Virus record (IMG/VR): IMGVR_UViG_3300030380_005164
Coordinates: 1-29,994 of that record
Source: a virus
Length of the DNA: 29,994 nucleotides
Reading direction: 5' to 3' (one strand)
This document shows positions 20,145-29,520 of this stretch, piece by piece (the stretch's first letter is position 1; each line of letters opens with the position of its first letter). The notes under the pieces were generated by a model. That model searched no databases. It saw only the letters and a program-made list of their open reading frames with translations, and was not told the DNA's origin. Position numbers and translations under genes: made by a program.

Positions 20145-23100
20145 TTACGAAAAGTAGTTCATACCCAGCGAAGCTAGTCCCTGGAGTGTTTGTTGTTTGT
20201 CAGTTACAGATCCACTGGCAACAGGTCTTTGTTGATTATTAGTGACAGATCCTTGTGGTTGCGGTTTTATTTGTGCCACATTAATTGGTGCTTGAGATAA
20301 GTTTGATTGATTTTTTCTAATTTGTTCCTCATCTTTTATTTTTTTTACTTTTTCAAAAATACTGTTTTTTTGTTCCTCTGTAATATTTTCTATTGTTTTA
20401 TCTTTTACCGCAGGAACATACTCTTTTAAAAATTCATATGTAGCAGGTAATTTTAATATTGATTTTATAGCTTCGTGTGCTTCACCATATTTACCAGCAT
20501 TATAAAGTTTTGCTAATCTATCTAAAGCTTTTTTCGAATCAGGTTCTAATAAAATATCCCCAAGTTTATTATTTAGAAAAACGCTGTAATTATTTAAAAA
20601 GTTTGTAAATGCTACACCTTTTGCAGACAGTGGTCTAAAGTATAAAGACCTAAGAGCACCAACAGAGATATCTTCAGGACCTAATTCTCCATACGCTTGT
20701 CTCATTCTTGCTGATTGTTTTGATATACTATCGTTCGCTATATCAACAGCTACTTCAAATCTTCTTAAAAATTTAATCTGTTCTGGAGACATTGCTATGG
20801 TCAATAACTGTTCGTTTTTTTTCATAAAATCTGTATATTTCAAAGGATTGAAAAAATTCGTACCAGCATCTGCTGCCCTATCAGAAGTTTCAGCTTGAAA
20901 CTTTCTTAAAATTCCAGCTTGTAAATCACCCATGATTTGTTTATTGCTACTTTGTTTTAAAATTTTTACAACATCTAAAAATTTTTGTGGAGCTTCTGGA
21001 TCCCATAAATCTCGTAAAATAAGTTCTGGGTTCATTTCAGTTATTTTACCGCCACTTGCTATGTTTAATTCATCTATCTCTCTATTATGTTTTAGAATAC
21101 GGTCATCAAAAACTTTTAACTTGTCTTTTACTGAATTTAATTTTGCATACTCTTCAGGAAATAAATATTCAATGTTATCTCCGAAATCTTTCATAAACTG
21201 TTTGTGTGCGGTTGGGTCTATGCCGAATGTTTCTATATCTCCAGCTTTTGTTTTAATTGGCTTTTCTTTAAATACTTGTCTTTTATAAAAAGCCCTTAAA
21301 TCTGTCAAATACGCATTTTTAAAATCTGCGTCATCATCCATTATTTTTTTTAAATCAAATAAATTTTTAAAACGGTTTTGTGAACCTGCTGATCTAAATG
21401 TACTTGTAAATACATTTTCACCAGCAACTTCATATTGCCCAGCAGAATTTTTTTTCAAAACACTTTTTAACACACCGCCTAAATTATTGATACCCTCGCT
21501 GTATATCTTACTTGCCTCTGCCCAATCATTAACAACTGCACGTTCTTCAGTTATAAAATCTTTAGCTTTACCTTTTTCACTTGATTTAGCCCAAGCTTCC
21601 ATATCAGCATCTATTGAATCAATTAATTTTTTAAAATCGCCTTCTCTAAAATTTTTACGAAAGAACCCATCCCTTTCAAGTTTCATTAAATCAGATTTAG
21701 TATTTCTTAAAACTGCAAAAGAAACTCCTTCTTTTTTGGTTTTAAACAATTCTTGAACTGGATTTGATGTATTAATTAAAGTATCTCTTTCTCTTTTTTT
21801 AATACTTCCTATTGCTTTATAAAAGTTATTAGTTGGTATTTTTCCTACTTTAGTAACTTGAGAGGCAAGTTTTATATTATCGTAAAGTTCATTTACATCT
21901 TTATAAAACTTATCAAAAACTAATTCTAAAGGTTTTCTTAATTCTGTTTCTTGACTTGCCTTACTTGTCGGATACCCCAATGTTATATCATTAACTTCAT
22001 CATAATTTTTTGCAAGTTTATCTAATTTTGCTCTTTTAATTGGATCTCTATAATCATTAATAATTCCTTGGATATCTTTTCCTAATTTTGTTGTTGCAAA
22101 ATCACCACCCTGATCAACAATTTGCCTAGTGATTTCAATATTTTTTTTACTTGCACCCATTATGTAAGTTTTAAAAATATTATTTAATGCTTTCATTTGT
22201 GTAATTTTTTGTAAATCAAAAGCATCAATATTTTTACTTAAAGATGCTTGAACCGCTTGTCGAAATAAAAACTCAGGTCTTCTTGACCCTTCAGCTAAAG
22301 TGTATTTTAAATTTATATTATCTGGAAAATCTAAATTTTTATATTTACCCCTAATTTCTTTTGAAACATTGTTCATAAAATCTGCAAGTTCTTCAGATTC
22401 TTTTATATTTTTTGTTAAAAATCCGTACTCTTCAGGGGTAACTTTACTACCTTTTAATAAAGTACCAAAACCTCTTCCTGCCCTATAAAACAAATCCATT
22501 ACGCCAGTAAATAAAGCAGCATCTCCAGAAAATTTTACCACATCTTCTCTATCTAGTTCCCCTTTACGAACGCCCTCTGTTAATATGTCTAGTAAAGGTT
22601 GAATTGCTTTATCGTTAACTGTCCTATTAAAAACTTTACTAAAATCTTCAACCTTTGCATCTGGATCAAGTATTTGTGTTGCATAAGCTAATTTTATTGC
22701 CTCGCCTAAACCATCACCATACCCAGAACCTGTAGCGTAAAGTCCAGTTTTTGTTAAGCCACCTACAGTTTTAGTAAGATATGTTCGTATAGTTTTATCT
22801 TGTACTTTTTTTAAAATAGCATTTCTTACTAAATTGACCATAACACTACCACCACCGCCTATCGTTCCCATACCTGCTAAATCAAACGCAATAGGTAAAG
22901 AACTTCCAGACAAACTTTCAATGCCCGGTGTATTTGAGTTACGGACTAATTGTGTTTCTTGAGTTATTGGATTTACAAAAGTTAATTCATCTAAGTTATC
23001 ATCCATAGACATTTCAACTTTAAGATTTGGATTACCTGTAAGTTCTCTAAAATGTTTATTAATGGTATTTTGTGCAGCAAGATTTTTTGTAGTTTTTTGA

Positions 23101-23717
23101 TTCATAAAACTTTTTGCAAATTCAATATCATTTATGAGTACAGGTGTTTTACTTAAATCATAACCAAAAGATTCAGCTATTTGCTCATAAGAATATCTTT
23201 TTCTAAGACCTGGATTTAAAATTTTCTTTTGATAGTCAATTAAATCAAAAGCTATATTTCTTTTAATGTTACTTTCGCTTTCAAGCACTGGATCAACTCC
23301 ATTTGCATAATCAACAAAATTAATATTAAGAGATCTAAGTTTGTCACTTGGTTGAAGATTTTTGTGAATTAAAAGAGAATTACTATTGTCAGTTACATTT
23401 TGCCTTAAAACTTGATACATCATATTACTTGCTTTTATATTATCAGCAGGTATATCCATATCATTACCATATTTTTTTCTAAATTCTGACAAATTAGTAA
23501 AAGAATTATTAGCCTTGTAGCCTTCCATATACTTAAATATATCAATATTTTTTTTAGTAATACGCTGTTTAGCATCATGTATTTTAAACATAACTGCATC
23601 TTCGTTGCCGTACTTTTCAAACATCCAAGGATATTTATCTATAACATCTTGTTCACTTTGAATGTTAAGAATATCTTTACTTTTAATTTCTTGATTTGTA
23701 TATTTACTATCTGCCAT
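20145..23717 (-). CDS. Large internal virion/ejection-type protein (1190 aa)
   Basis: The largest gene of the window. The protein is charged, mostly helical and Lys/Asn/Asp-rich, without an enzyme motif I can see. Residues 271-303 (SSLPIAFDLAGMGTIGGGG then VMVNLVRNAIL) and 318-340 are glycine-rich hydrophobic segments that could insert in a membrane. The C-terminus holds a short repeat (GSVTNNQQ, GSVTDKQQ). Size, composition and neighbours of virion type suggest an internal core protein ejected with the DNA, as in T7-like podophages. Homology is not evident, so the role is inferred from context. ATG at 23717 lacks a good ribosome site, and the preceding gene ends 9 bp upstream. Confidence 0.6.
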   Translation of the reverse strand: MADSKYTNQEIKSKDILNIQSEQDVIDKYPWMFEKYGNEDAVMFKIHDAKQRITKKNIDIFKYMEGYKANNSFTNLSEFRKKYGNDMDIPADNIKASNMMYQVLRQNVTDNSNSLLIHKNLQPSDKLRSLNINFVDYANGVDPVLESESNIKRNIAFDLIDYQKKILNPGLRKRYSYEQIAESFGYDLSKTPVLINDIEFAKSFMNQKTTKNLAAQNTINKHFRELTGNPNLKVEMSMDDNLDELTFVNPITQETQLVRNSNTPGIESLSGSSLPIAFDLAGMGTIGGGGSVMVNLVRNAILKKVQDKTIRTYLTKTVGGLTKTGLYATGSGYGDGLGEAIKLAYATQILDPDAKVEDFSKVFNRTVNDKAIQPLLDILTEGVRKGELDREDVVKFSGDAALFTGVMDLFYRAGRGFGTLLKGSKVTPEEYGFLTKNIKESEELADFMNNVSKEIRGKYKNLDFPDNINLKYTLAEGSRRPEFLFRQAVQASLSKNIDAFDLQKITQMKALNNIFKTYIMGASKKNIEITRQIVDQGGDFATTKLGKDIQGIINDYRDPIKRAKLDKLAKNYDEVNDITLGYPTSKASQETELRKPLELVFDKFYKDVNELYDNIKLASQVTKVGKIPTNNFYKAIGSIKKRERDTLINTSNPVQELFKTKKEGVSFAVLRNTKSDLMKLERDGFFRKNFREGDFKKLIDSIDADMEAWAKSSEKGKAKDFITEERAVVNDWAEASKIYSEGINNLGGVLKSVLKKNSAGQYEVAGENVFTSTFRSAGSQNRFKNLFDLKKIMDDDADFKNAYLTDLRAFYKRQVFKEKPIKTKAGDIETFGIDPTAHKQFMKDFGDNIEYLFPEEYAKLNSVKDKLKVFDDRILKHNREIDELNIASGGKITEMNPELILRDLWDPEAPQKFLDVVKILKQSSNKQIMGDLQAGILRKFQAETSDRAADAGTNFFNPLKYTDFMKKNEQLLTIAMSPEQIKFLRRFEVAVDIANDSISKQSARMRQAYGELGPEDISVGALRSLYFRPLSAKGVAFTNFLNNYSVFLNNKLGDILLEPDSKKALDRLAKLYNAGKYGEAHEAIKSILKLPATYEFLKEYVPAVKDKTIENITEEQKNSIFEKVKKIKDEEQIRKNQSNLSQAPINVAQIKPQPQGSVTNNQQRPVASGSVTDKQQTLQGLASLGMNYFS

Positions 23718-23726
23718 AATTTTTAT

Positions 23727-25232
23727 CTATAGTTTAATACCATCATCTTCTTCATTAACAAAACCTTTACCTATTAAATACGGTTTAATATAAGGAATAA
23801 TTCTAGGGTCAGCCTTTGCAATTTCTTCTAATGCTGCTTGTTCTGTCATTTTACCTGCTCTTATTTCACTTAAATATTTTCTATAATCAACATGATTAAA
23901 ATATCTAGTAACCACATCGTTAACAGCTGTTTTTTTAATTTCAGCTATTTTAGCTAAAGCTTGTTCACGGCTATTGCCATTACCCACAGATCGCATCGCT
24001 AATTCAATATCACTTACACTAAATCTTCCACCTTCTTCTCTAGCTTTTGCAAGAGCATAAGCTAATTCAATAACTAAAGTTTGTGCCTTAGCGTCTAAAA
24101 CCGCAAATTGTTTAATACCTGTTTTAGTTAAACCAAAACCACTTTGTGAAGATAATTGATTACCTTTACTATCCTCATAGTTTGTAATGTAGTCTTCAAT
24201 TTGTTTTTCTTTTTCAGCTTTACTTAAATCTTTATTTTTACGGATAGCTTCTAAATCACTTTCTATGTCCATAGCATCACCGTATTTAAGATCTTCGCTA
24301 GTTCTGTAAACTCCAAAAACACCTCTTTCAGAAATTGCAGTATTAAGACCAGACAGCGTGTTATCTAACCAAGTTTGTGCACCTCCGACAGACCCTAAAG
24401 TAGCACTAAAACCATCACCAGAAATAGTATCCTCTAGCCTACTAGCTAAATCAATAAAAGTGCTTTTTTTATTAATGTCTGCACTTATACCCTTATTATC
24501 TTCTTTTAATTGCTCTGAATACTCATCAGCTCTTAGTTTTGCAATGTATTCATCATATTTAAAAGCACTTGAATCATAAGGCAAAAAGGTTTTAGCAAAT
24601 TTTTCAGCACCTAAATTTTTTAAATAATATATTCTTGCAGGAGCACTTAAACTTCTGTTGTCTCCTTTTTTACCTAAACCAGAAACATCTGCACCTAAAG
24701 TATATTTTTCTGATTTTCCAAACATGTACCTTGGTTCTGGTTGTTGTTGGTCTAATACATATTCGTTATATGGAATTTGTTTTTCTTCCTCTCCTGTACT
24801 TAAATCAGTAACTTTTACTAAATTTAAACTTCCTGTTTTTGTTCTTGCAGCACGATCCTCTAAACTTAATTTTTGAATAACAGGAAAGTCTTCAGTAAGG
24901 GCTTTACCCACACCACGACCCACACCAGAGAACATACTCTCACCTGGTCTTTGTTGTGCTTGTAATAGTTGGCCTGCTATAGCAAGTACCATCGCTTGTT
25001 TTGAATTATAAGGTTGACCTGCTGAAGATGATGTATTTTTGTCTTCTCCTGTGACATTTAAAAAGTTGTTACCAAATACTTTTCTTAAACTAGCTAATCC
25101 AGAATCAAGTTTGCCCTGTGGTTTTTCAGTCACATTTAAATCACCTGTTTTGTATTTAGGCAACATATCGCCACCATATTTCTTTAGTGCTTTCTCTCTA
25201 AACATCTTGCGTTGTAATACTTTATCTTTCAT
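23727..25232 (-). CDS. Virion-associated protein (501 aa), probably internal
   Basis: AGGTG lies about 4-6 nt before the ATG. The product is soluble and helical. It begins with a Lys-rich segment (KDKVLQRKMFREKALKKYGG). It contains the block LVIELAYALAKAREEGGRFS followed by DIELAMRSVG, near residues 400-430, which I know from structural genes of marine phages. An earlier part, KQAMVLAIAGQLLQAQQRPG, fits alpha-helical core proteins. No catalytic motif seen. It is sandwiched between a Gln/Ala-rich virion gene and the 1190-residue protein, in one tight run of genes with gaps of 7-9 bp, so an internal or neck component is the most reasonable guess. Confidence 0.6.
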   Translation of the reverse strand: MKDKVLQRKMFREKALKKYGGDMLPKYKTGDLNVTEKPQGKLDSGLASLRKVFGNNFLNVTGEDKNTSSSAGQPYNSKQAMVLAIAGQLLQAQQRPGESMFSGVGRGVGKALTEDFPVIQKLSLEDRAARTKTGSLNLVKVTDLSTGEEEKQIPYNEYVLDQQQPEPRYMFGKSEKYTLGADVSGLGKKGDNRSLSAPARIYYLKNLGAEKFAKTFLPYDSSAFKYDEYIAKLRADEYSEQLKEDNKGISADINKKSTFIDLASRLEDTISGDGFSATLGSVGGAQTWLDNTLSGLNTAISERGVFGVYRTSEDLKYGDAMDIESDLEAIRKNKDLSKAEKEKQIEDYITNYEDSKGNQLSSQSGFGLTKTGIKQFAVLDAKAQTLVIELAYALAKAREEGGRFSVSDIELAMRSVGNGNSREQALAKIAEIKKTAVNDVVTRYFNHVDYRKYLSEIRAGKMTEQAALEEIAKADPRIIPYIKPYLIGKGFVNEEDDGIKL

Positions 25233-25239
25233 CTGTCAC

Positions 25240-26286
25240 CTATGCTGATTTAGGTAAGCCACTAAACGCAGCATACGCACCCAATCCTGTTCCAACTGTT
25301 TGTGCAAGTGGGTTAGATCTTGGAGATGCTGCTTGTGTAACTTGACTCGCTGCGGTTGGCAACGCTGTCATAATACCTTTTTGGAACTCAACTCTTTGAT
25401 ACGGCTCATACGCTCTAGCCAGTTCTGTTTGTCTCTGTGCTTCTAATGCGGCTTGACCAATACCTCTTTGAGCTTGACCTAATTGAGCAGCTTGTTGTAT
25501 ATCAGCTTGAGCCATTTGTTGCTGTTGACCAGCAAAGCCAGACAATTGTTTGGCAGCATTTTGTTGTGCCGCTACTTGTGCTGCTTGTTGAGCTTGTGCT
25601 GCACTTAACGCTTGACCAAAACCTGCCGCTTGTGCTTGACCAATAGTGCCAAGTTCACGACCTTGTTGTTCTGCTAATTGCACACCTTCTCTGCCACCAC
25701 CAAATGCACCTGACTGTATAGCGTTTGCTGCAATACCTTGTCTTTGTATTTGACCTTGTCTTTGTATTTCACCAATTACATTATCCATGTATGGGTTCAT
25801 AAAGGCGTTAATGTCTGGGGGCAACATTGCTGTTTGTTGTGCATTTAACGCACTGGTTATACCTTGTTGCACTAACGGTTGTCCTATTCCAGGTTGTGCT
25901 GCAGCAGTAAATGCTTGTTGTTCTAAAGGACTAGGTCCTGCGACTTGAAACTCAGGAATATTTACAGGTGTACTTGCTAAGTCTGCACCAATATCAAACA
26001 AAGCTAATTTACGAGCTTCAATTTCAGGTGCTTCACGAGTAATTGTAGTTTGTCTTTCTGGTGATCCACCACCACTAGAACCACCACCACCAAAGTATTG
26101 TTTAAGCCCGGTCTCATTATTGACTGTGCCACAACCACCATGTGCAATAAGAAGTTTTCTTTCGTATTCATTAATGTGTGCTAAATGCACATCACCATTT
26201 GTTCCGTGAGCCGTGATATCAGAATAGAGTTTCTCAAACAACTCTACCTTTTCATTTATACTAAGTTTTTCTATATTTATACTCAT
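25240..26286 (-). CDS. Gln/Ala-rich virion protein (348 aa)
   Basis: The N-terminus (NGDVHLAHINEYERKLLIAH then GGCGTVNNETGLKQYFGGGG) is a small conserved-looking domain followed by a glycine/serine linker. Next are PEFQVAGPSPLEQQAF and MNPYMDNVIGEIQRQG, and ANAIQSGAFGGGREGVQLAE, all patterns shared by internal virion or tail proteins of marine phages. Residues about 215-290 are a long Gln/Ala helical segment, typical of coiled-coil core or ejection proteins. The ATG overlaps the acetyltransferase-like stop (ATGA), with AGAG close by. Role inferred from family resemblance and position. Confidence 0.65.
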   Translation of the reverse strand: MSINIEKLSINEKVELFEKLYSDITAHGTNGDVHLAHINEYERKLLIAHGGCGTVNNETGLKQYFGGGGSSGGGSPERQTTITREAPEIEARKLALFDIGADLASTPVNIPEFQVAGPSPLEQQAFTAAAQPGIGQPLVQQGITSALNAQQTAMLPPDINAFMNPYMDNVIGEIQRQGQIQRQGIAANAIQSGAFGGGREGVQLAEQQGRELGTIGQAQAAGFGQALSAAQAQQAAQVAAQQNAAKQLSGFAGQQQQMAQADIQQAAQLGQAQRGIGQAALEAQRQTELARAYEPYQRVEFQKGIMTALPTAASQVTQAASPRSNPLAQTVGTGLGAYAAFSGLPKSA

Positions 26287-26696
26287 AACTCTTTCTCTAT
26301 TTGTACATGTGTTTTTTTATAACCTTTTGGTTTCATAATTTTTTCCCATCCCGGTCTTGCATACAACTCCATTTTTTTACAACCCTCTCCTTTAGCCCAC
26401 TTTTCTAAATCACTAACGTGGTGGTGCCACTTTTCCATCTGCGTTCCCGTGACAATACGAGCATCACAGACTTTATAGTTAGGATAACTCCTAAGTTCAG
26501 TCACAACTGTAGCAAGAACTGTATCGGAGTCAGAAACAACTAACCAAAGTTGCATGGCTCCTTGTCTACAAAGGTCTTTTATATCGTCTGAATTAAAAGC
26601 ACCGTTTGTATCACATGCCAGTTGGACTAAATCTTTTGCTAAAGGCCATATCTTTTCTACTTCATGCTTAGTAAATTTAATAAACTTAGTTTGCAT
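26283..26696 (-). CDS. GNAT acetyltransferase-like protein (137 aa)
   Basis: The fold pattern fits the GNAT family: N-terminal helix (FTKHEVEKIWPLAKDLVQLA), a beta strand AMQLWLVVSDSD, then VLATVVTELRSYP, and a C-terminal HVSDLEKWAKGEGCKKMELY plus ARPGWEKIMKPKGYKKTHV. The last part is a common sequence in phage structural gene clusters. The acetyl-CoA P-loop (Q/RxxGxG/A) is not clearly visible (VTGTQMEKW stands there), so enzymatic activity is doubtful. It overlaps its neighbours by 11 and 4 bp. It could modify virion or host proteins, or be a structural derivative. Confidence 0.6.
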   Translation of the reverse strand: MQTKFIKFTKHEVEKIWPLAKDLVQLACDTNGAFNSDDIKDLCRQGAMQLWLVVSDSDTVLATVVTELRSYPNYKVCDARIVTGTQMEKWHHHVSDLEKWAKGEGCKKMELYARPGWEKIMKPKGYKKTHVQIEKEL

Positions 26697-27585
26697 TTAT
26701 AAGATCATAAATTCGTTTCATCTGATCCTGTTGATTGTAGAAAAATGCAGCTCCTTTCTTACGCATTTCTTTAAAGTCCTCAGGATTTGCACCTGCCATG
26801 ATGCCTGCCCCTAGGACAGCATCTGCACGAGACACAAACTCACCATCGGCAAGTTGTGCTAACATGGTATCTTCATCTTTATCACCGTTACCAGAGCCGT
26901 CTTCAACATAACCGTGAGCTCTGACATAGTTGTTAATATCTTTTTCATCGTGGTCAATTTTACTTGGTAGATAATTTACCCCACCTTGATTGTATTTTGG
27001 TAAAGCATTAATGATGCCACCTTGGTTTGCAGTAGCCACTGGGCTACCAAATACTATATCTTTATAAGGCACTGAGTAGTCTCTATCAGCAAAAGTATAT
27101 TCTCTTCCTTGAATGATAGGCTTCATTTGTGCATATGCTTTGCCATACTCTTCAGCTCTTTTGTCTGCATCTATATCAGAAATACCTTGAAATTGTGGAT
27201 TATAATCATCAAATTTGGTAGTCATTGCAGCCGCCATAGCTGGATATGCAACATTATACCTATTAAGTCCTTGTCCCATACCAGCTACTTGTTTTGCAAG
27301 TTCTTTGTTTTCTGCAAATTGTTTTGTAAGAAAACCACTAATTCCAGATGTTGCTGCTTTTGTGCCTTCTTGTCCTGCAGCAGTAACCATGCCTGTAACT
27401 GGATCAAAAGGTATGCCAGTAGCGGTTACCCCACCAGCTGTTGTTCCAGCAAGACCAGACAATGCTTGTATACCACCAGAAAAAACTCCACCTGTCAGTC
27501 CAGATATCAAAGCATTTCTTGTTGAGGCACCAGACATTTTTGCTACAGCGAAACTTGCTAATCCAGCGATAATTTGAGGTAACAT
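26686..27585 (-). CDS. Virion structural protein (299 aa)
   Basis: Start at the ATG 27585 (MLPQIIAGLASFAVAKMSGA), 6 nt after AGGAG; a TTG two codons earlier is less likely. The first 60 residues are small and hydrophobic with many Gly and Ala, compatible with a membrane-inserting or oligomerising segment. Later, KIDHDEKDINNYVRAHGYVE and DEDTMLAQLADGEFVSRADA followed by VLGAGIMAGANP match a C-terminal block widely seen in marine phage tail/virion proteins. It is the first gene of the run of virion genes extending leftward. No enzymatic motif recognised. Confidence 0.65.
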   Translation of the reverse strand: MLPQIIAGLASFAVAKMSGASTRNALISGLTGGVFSGGIQALSGLAGTTAGGVTATGIPFDPVTGMVTAAGQEGTKAATSGISGFLTKQFAENKELAKQVAGMGQGLNRYNVAYPAMAAAMTTKFDDYNPQFQGISDIDADKRAEEYGKAYAQMKPIIQGREYTFADRDYSVPYKDIVFGSPVATANQGGIINALPKYNQGGVNYLPSKIDHDEKDINNYVRAHGYVEDGSGNGDKDEDTMLAQLADGEFVSRADAVLGAGIMAGANPEDFKEMRKKGAAFFYNQQDQMKRIYDLINAN

Positions 27586-27597
27586 TAACAACTCCTA

Positions 27598-27611
27598 ATA
27601 TATATATATAT
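27598..27611. repeat. AT dinucleotide repeat
   Basis: Seven consecutive AT units lie in the short gap between the structural gene start and the glycosyltransferase end. An inverted repeat TACTAA/TTAGTA lies beside it (about 27611-27634). This might be a weak terminator or a promoter -10 region for the structural genes. Nothing more can be said. Confidence 0.4.
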
Positions 27612-27625
27612 TACTAAGTTTACCC

Positions 27626-28420
27626 TTATTTAGTAGGGTCTTCAACACTACTTGGTCTCATTTCATCCCACAAACGACCTGTATATTGAAATTCTCCTAC
27701 ATGTGTTATGTAATCCATTATATAACAGTAACATTTTCCGCCTAAATTACGCCATAAACGGCAAAAAGCAAAGTCCTCACCTAAAAAATGTTTGGATTCT
27801 TTGTCATGATATGTGTCAAAAAAGTTATACAAATAAGGTTTTTTCTGTAATCTACCATCAACAATGGTCTCTTGTGTAATTTCTGTGTCGGGATAAGCCT
27901 TGATCATTTGTTCAAATACATTCCTTTTGATAAGCATACAACCAGTGGGTGCATGAGTGACTTCAATGACACCATCACCTTCAACTTTAATATCCTCTTC
28001 ATCCTCTAATCGCAAAGGATAGGTATTACAATTGACATGAGCTTGTTTGGCTGTGGTCACATCACCCGCTTGTATCTTAGCAATGAGTCGGTCAAACTTA
28101 ATGTGTTTAAGTGGATAAGGTACAGAAATGACATCCTTGTCAGCCTCAAGCATTTTCCATATGCTATCAATGGTAAAGGCTATATCACTATCTATAAACA
28201 ATAAATGTGACATACCGCTTTCTAAAAAACCCGCCACACATAAATTACGACCCTGGGTGACAAGTGATGATTTCATCATCTGTACTGTAATGTCTATGTT
28301 ATTCACAAGACATTCTTTTTGAAAGTCTAATATACTTTGAACATAATGTATAGACACTTCACTATGCACAGGTGTTGCTAAATATATTGATATGTTATTT
28401 TTTTGCACCTTTAGCACCAA
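27626..28420 (-). CDS. Family 2-like (GT-A) glycosyltransferase
   Basis: About 264 residues from a GTG at 28420, overlapping the previous gene by 26 bp; the exact start is uncertain. GT-A features: an N-terminal strand ISIYLATPVHSEVSI, SSLVTQGRNLCVAGFLESG typical of phage nucleotide-sugar binders, and the metal-binding FIDSDI (75-80, DxD). Further on are THAPTGCMLIKRNVFEQM and HFLGEDFAFCRLWRNLGGKC, which contain the conserved E-D before the catalytic region. It transfers sugar from a nucleotide donor, with acceptor unknown. Its partner next door is a GT-B enzyme. Together they may decorate virion proteins or host surface glycans. Confidence 0.75.
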   Translation of the reverse strand: MVLKVQKNNISIYLATPVHSEVSIHYVQSILDFQKECLVNNIDITVQMMKSSLVTQGRNLCVAGFLESGMSHLLFIDSDIAFTIDSIWKMLEADKDVISVPYPLKHIKFDRLIAKIQAGDVTTAKQAHVNCNTYPLRLEDEEDIKVEGDGVIEVTHAPTGCMLIKRNVFEQMIKAYPDTEITQETIVDGRLQKKPYLYNFFDTYHDKESKHFLGEDFAFCRLWRNLGGKCYCYIMDYITHVGEFQYTGRLWDEMRPSSVEDPTK

Positions 28421-29327
28421 TTAAAAAATTTGTCCATTGTGTTTTTCTACTATCCCAACTGTAGAAACGCTTCATATAGTTTTGTTGTAATTCTAAATGA
28501 TCTTGAGCGTAATCTCTATGCAGTTGACACATAAGGTGTTTAATTGCATAGGCAAACTTGTAAGCTAATTTTTTGTAGTCTTTGTCATAATTTATGTAAA
28601 CTGGGAAATCAGCACATGTTTCAAACAATGCACCATAGTTTGTCGTAATTGTATACAAACCTGCTGACATACACTCAATTGCTGATATACAAGAAGTTTC
28701 TTCCCAAATACAAGGGTAGGCAAACATGTGATAATTAGTGATCTTATTCAAAATAAATTCATTTGGACGATTACCTAGATAATTTACATTAGGGAGAGAT
28801 CTAGCTTGTTCATACAGTTTTTTCCAAGTTTCATCATTATTTTTAGCAAACTCACTACCGTATAAATTGCAACTACTATACACATCTAATTCTATGTTTT
28901 CATCTTTCAGAAGATCCATGGCACCTAACAAAACATTAAGACCACGCCAAGGTGTTGGTTGAAAAATTAATCTTAACCTATCTCCTTCTTTGTAAGGCTG
29001 ACGCTCTGGAAAGTGTGAAATAGCGTTTTTAATAACATGGCATTTTTCAAGCGGTAATCCATACATCATACGATACTTTTCTGCACTCCAATGAGAGTTA
29101 AATATATACCAATCGTATTGATCGTGATTCTTTTTATCACTAAACCAGGGTTGTATGTTAGGTTGATTGTAGTTGTTTTTCTGCCACAAGATGTTTATTT
29201 TGTTTTTATCAATAGGAACTTTGCCCGGTATAGAGGTGCAGATTTGAAAGTGATCAAGTAACTCGTTATCTACATACTTTTGAAGAAAGCCTAATTGTAA
29301 TTCTGTGCCGCCTTTAGGCTCACTCAT
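28395..29327 (-). CDS. GT-B (family 4-like) glycosyltransferase
   Basis: The ATG at 29327 (MSEPKGGTELQLGFLQKYVD) follows GGGGAG at about 5 nt; a longer frame to 29339 starts with TTG and is less likely. Domain signs: the N-terminal GGTEL loop, DWYIFNSHWSAEKYRMMYGL (donor-side linker), IFQPTPWRGLNVLLGAMDLL (121-140) and the EX7E element in WEETSCISAIECMSAG (Glu210, Glu218) with TTNYGALFE after it. At about 310 residues it is somewhat short but complete. It is coupled to the upstream small gene (8-bp overlap) and to the GT-A gene downstream. The acceptor is unknown. Confidence 0.8.
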   Translation of the reverse strand: MSEPKGGTELQLGFLQKYVDNELLDHFQICTSIPGKVPIDKNKINILWQKNNYNQPNIQPWFSDKKNHDQYDWYIFNSHWSAEKYRMMYGLPLEKCHVIKNAISHFPERQPYKEGDRLRLIFQPTPWRGLNVLLGAMDLLKDENIELDVYSSCNLYGSEFAKNNDETWKKLYEQARSLPNVNYLGNRPNEFILNKITNYHMFAYPCIWEETSCISAIECMSAGLYTITTNYGALFETCADFPVYINYDKDYKKLAYKFAYAIKHLMCQLHRDYAQDHLELQQNYMKRFYSWDSRKTQWTNFLIGAKGAKK

Positions 29328-29511
29328 TCGTCTCCCCAAACAAGTCTAGTTTTGGAACAATAATGGTTACATCACGCCTAATGTCTTCTTCTTTGGTAGA
29401 AGTACCAGCATCCGCTATATCTGCTTGAGCCTCTTCTTCAGAAGAATATTCTAAGCCTGACTTTTTATTAGTTATTTTTGTTTTTGCTTCGCAATCAATA
29501 GTAATCGTCAT
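29320..29511 (-). CDS. Hypothetical virion-associated protein (63 aa)
   Basis: A small acidic protein, MTITIDCEAKTKITNKKSGL then EYSSEEEAQADIADAG and a VTIIVPKLDLFGETNE end, the kind of short beta-rich protein found beside tail genes in marine podophages. No Shine-Dalgarno is evident; translation could follow from the gene ending at 29521. Its end overlaps the GT-B gene by 8 bp. Function unknown. Confidence 0.6.
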   Translation of the reverse strand: MTITIDCEAKTKITNKKSGLEYSSEEEAQADIADAGTSTKEEDIRRDVTIIVPKLDLFGETNE

Positions 29512-29520
29512 GGCTGTATT

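Noticed and set aside
27109-27577. Plus-strand ORFs opposite the structural gene at 26686-27585
   Set aside because: Cys/Ser- or Ala/Pro-rich antisense shadows without ribosome sites; the minus-strand gene has AGGAG and known-type motifs.
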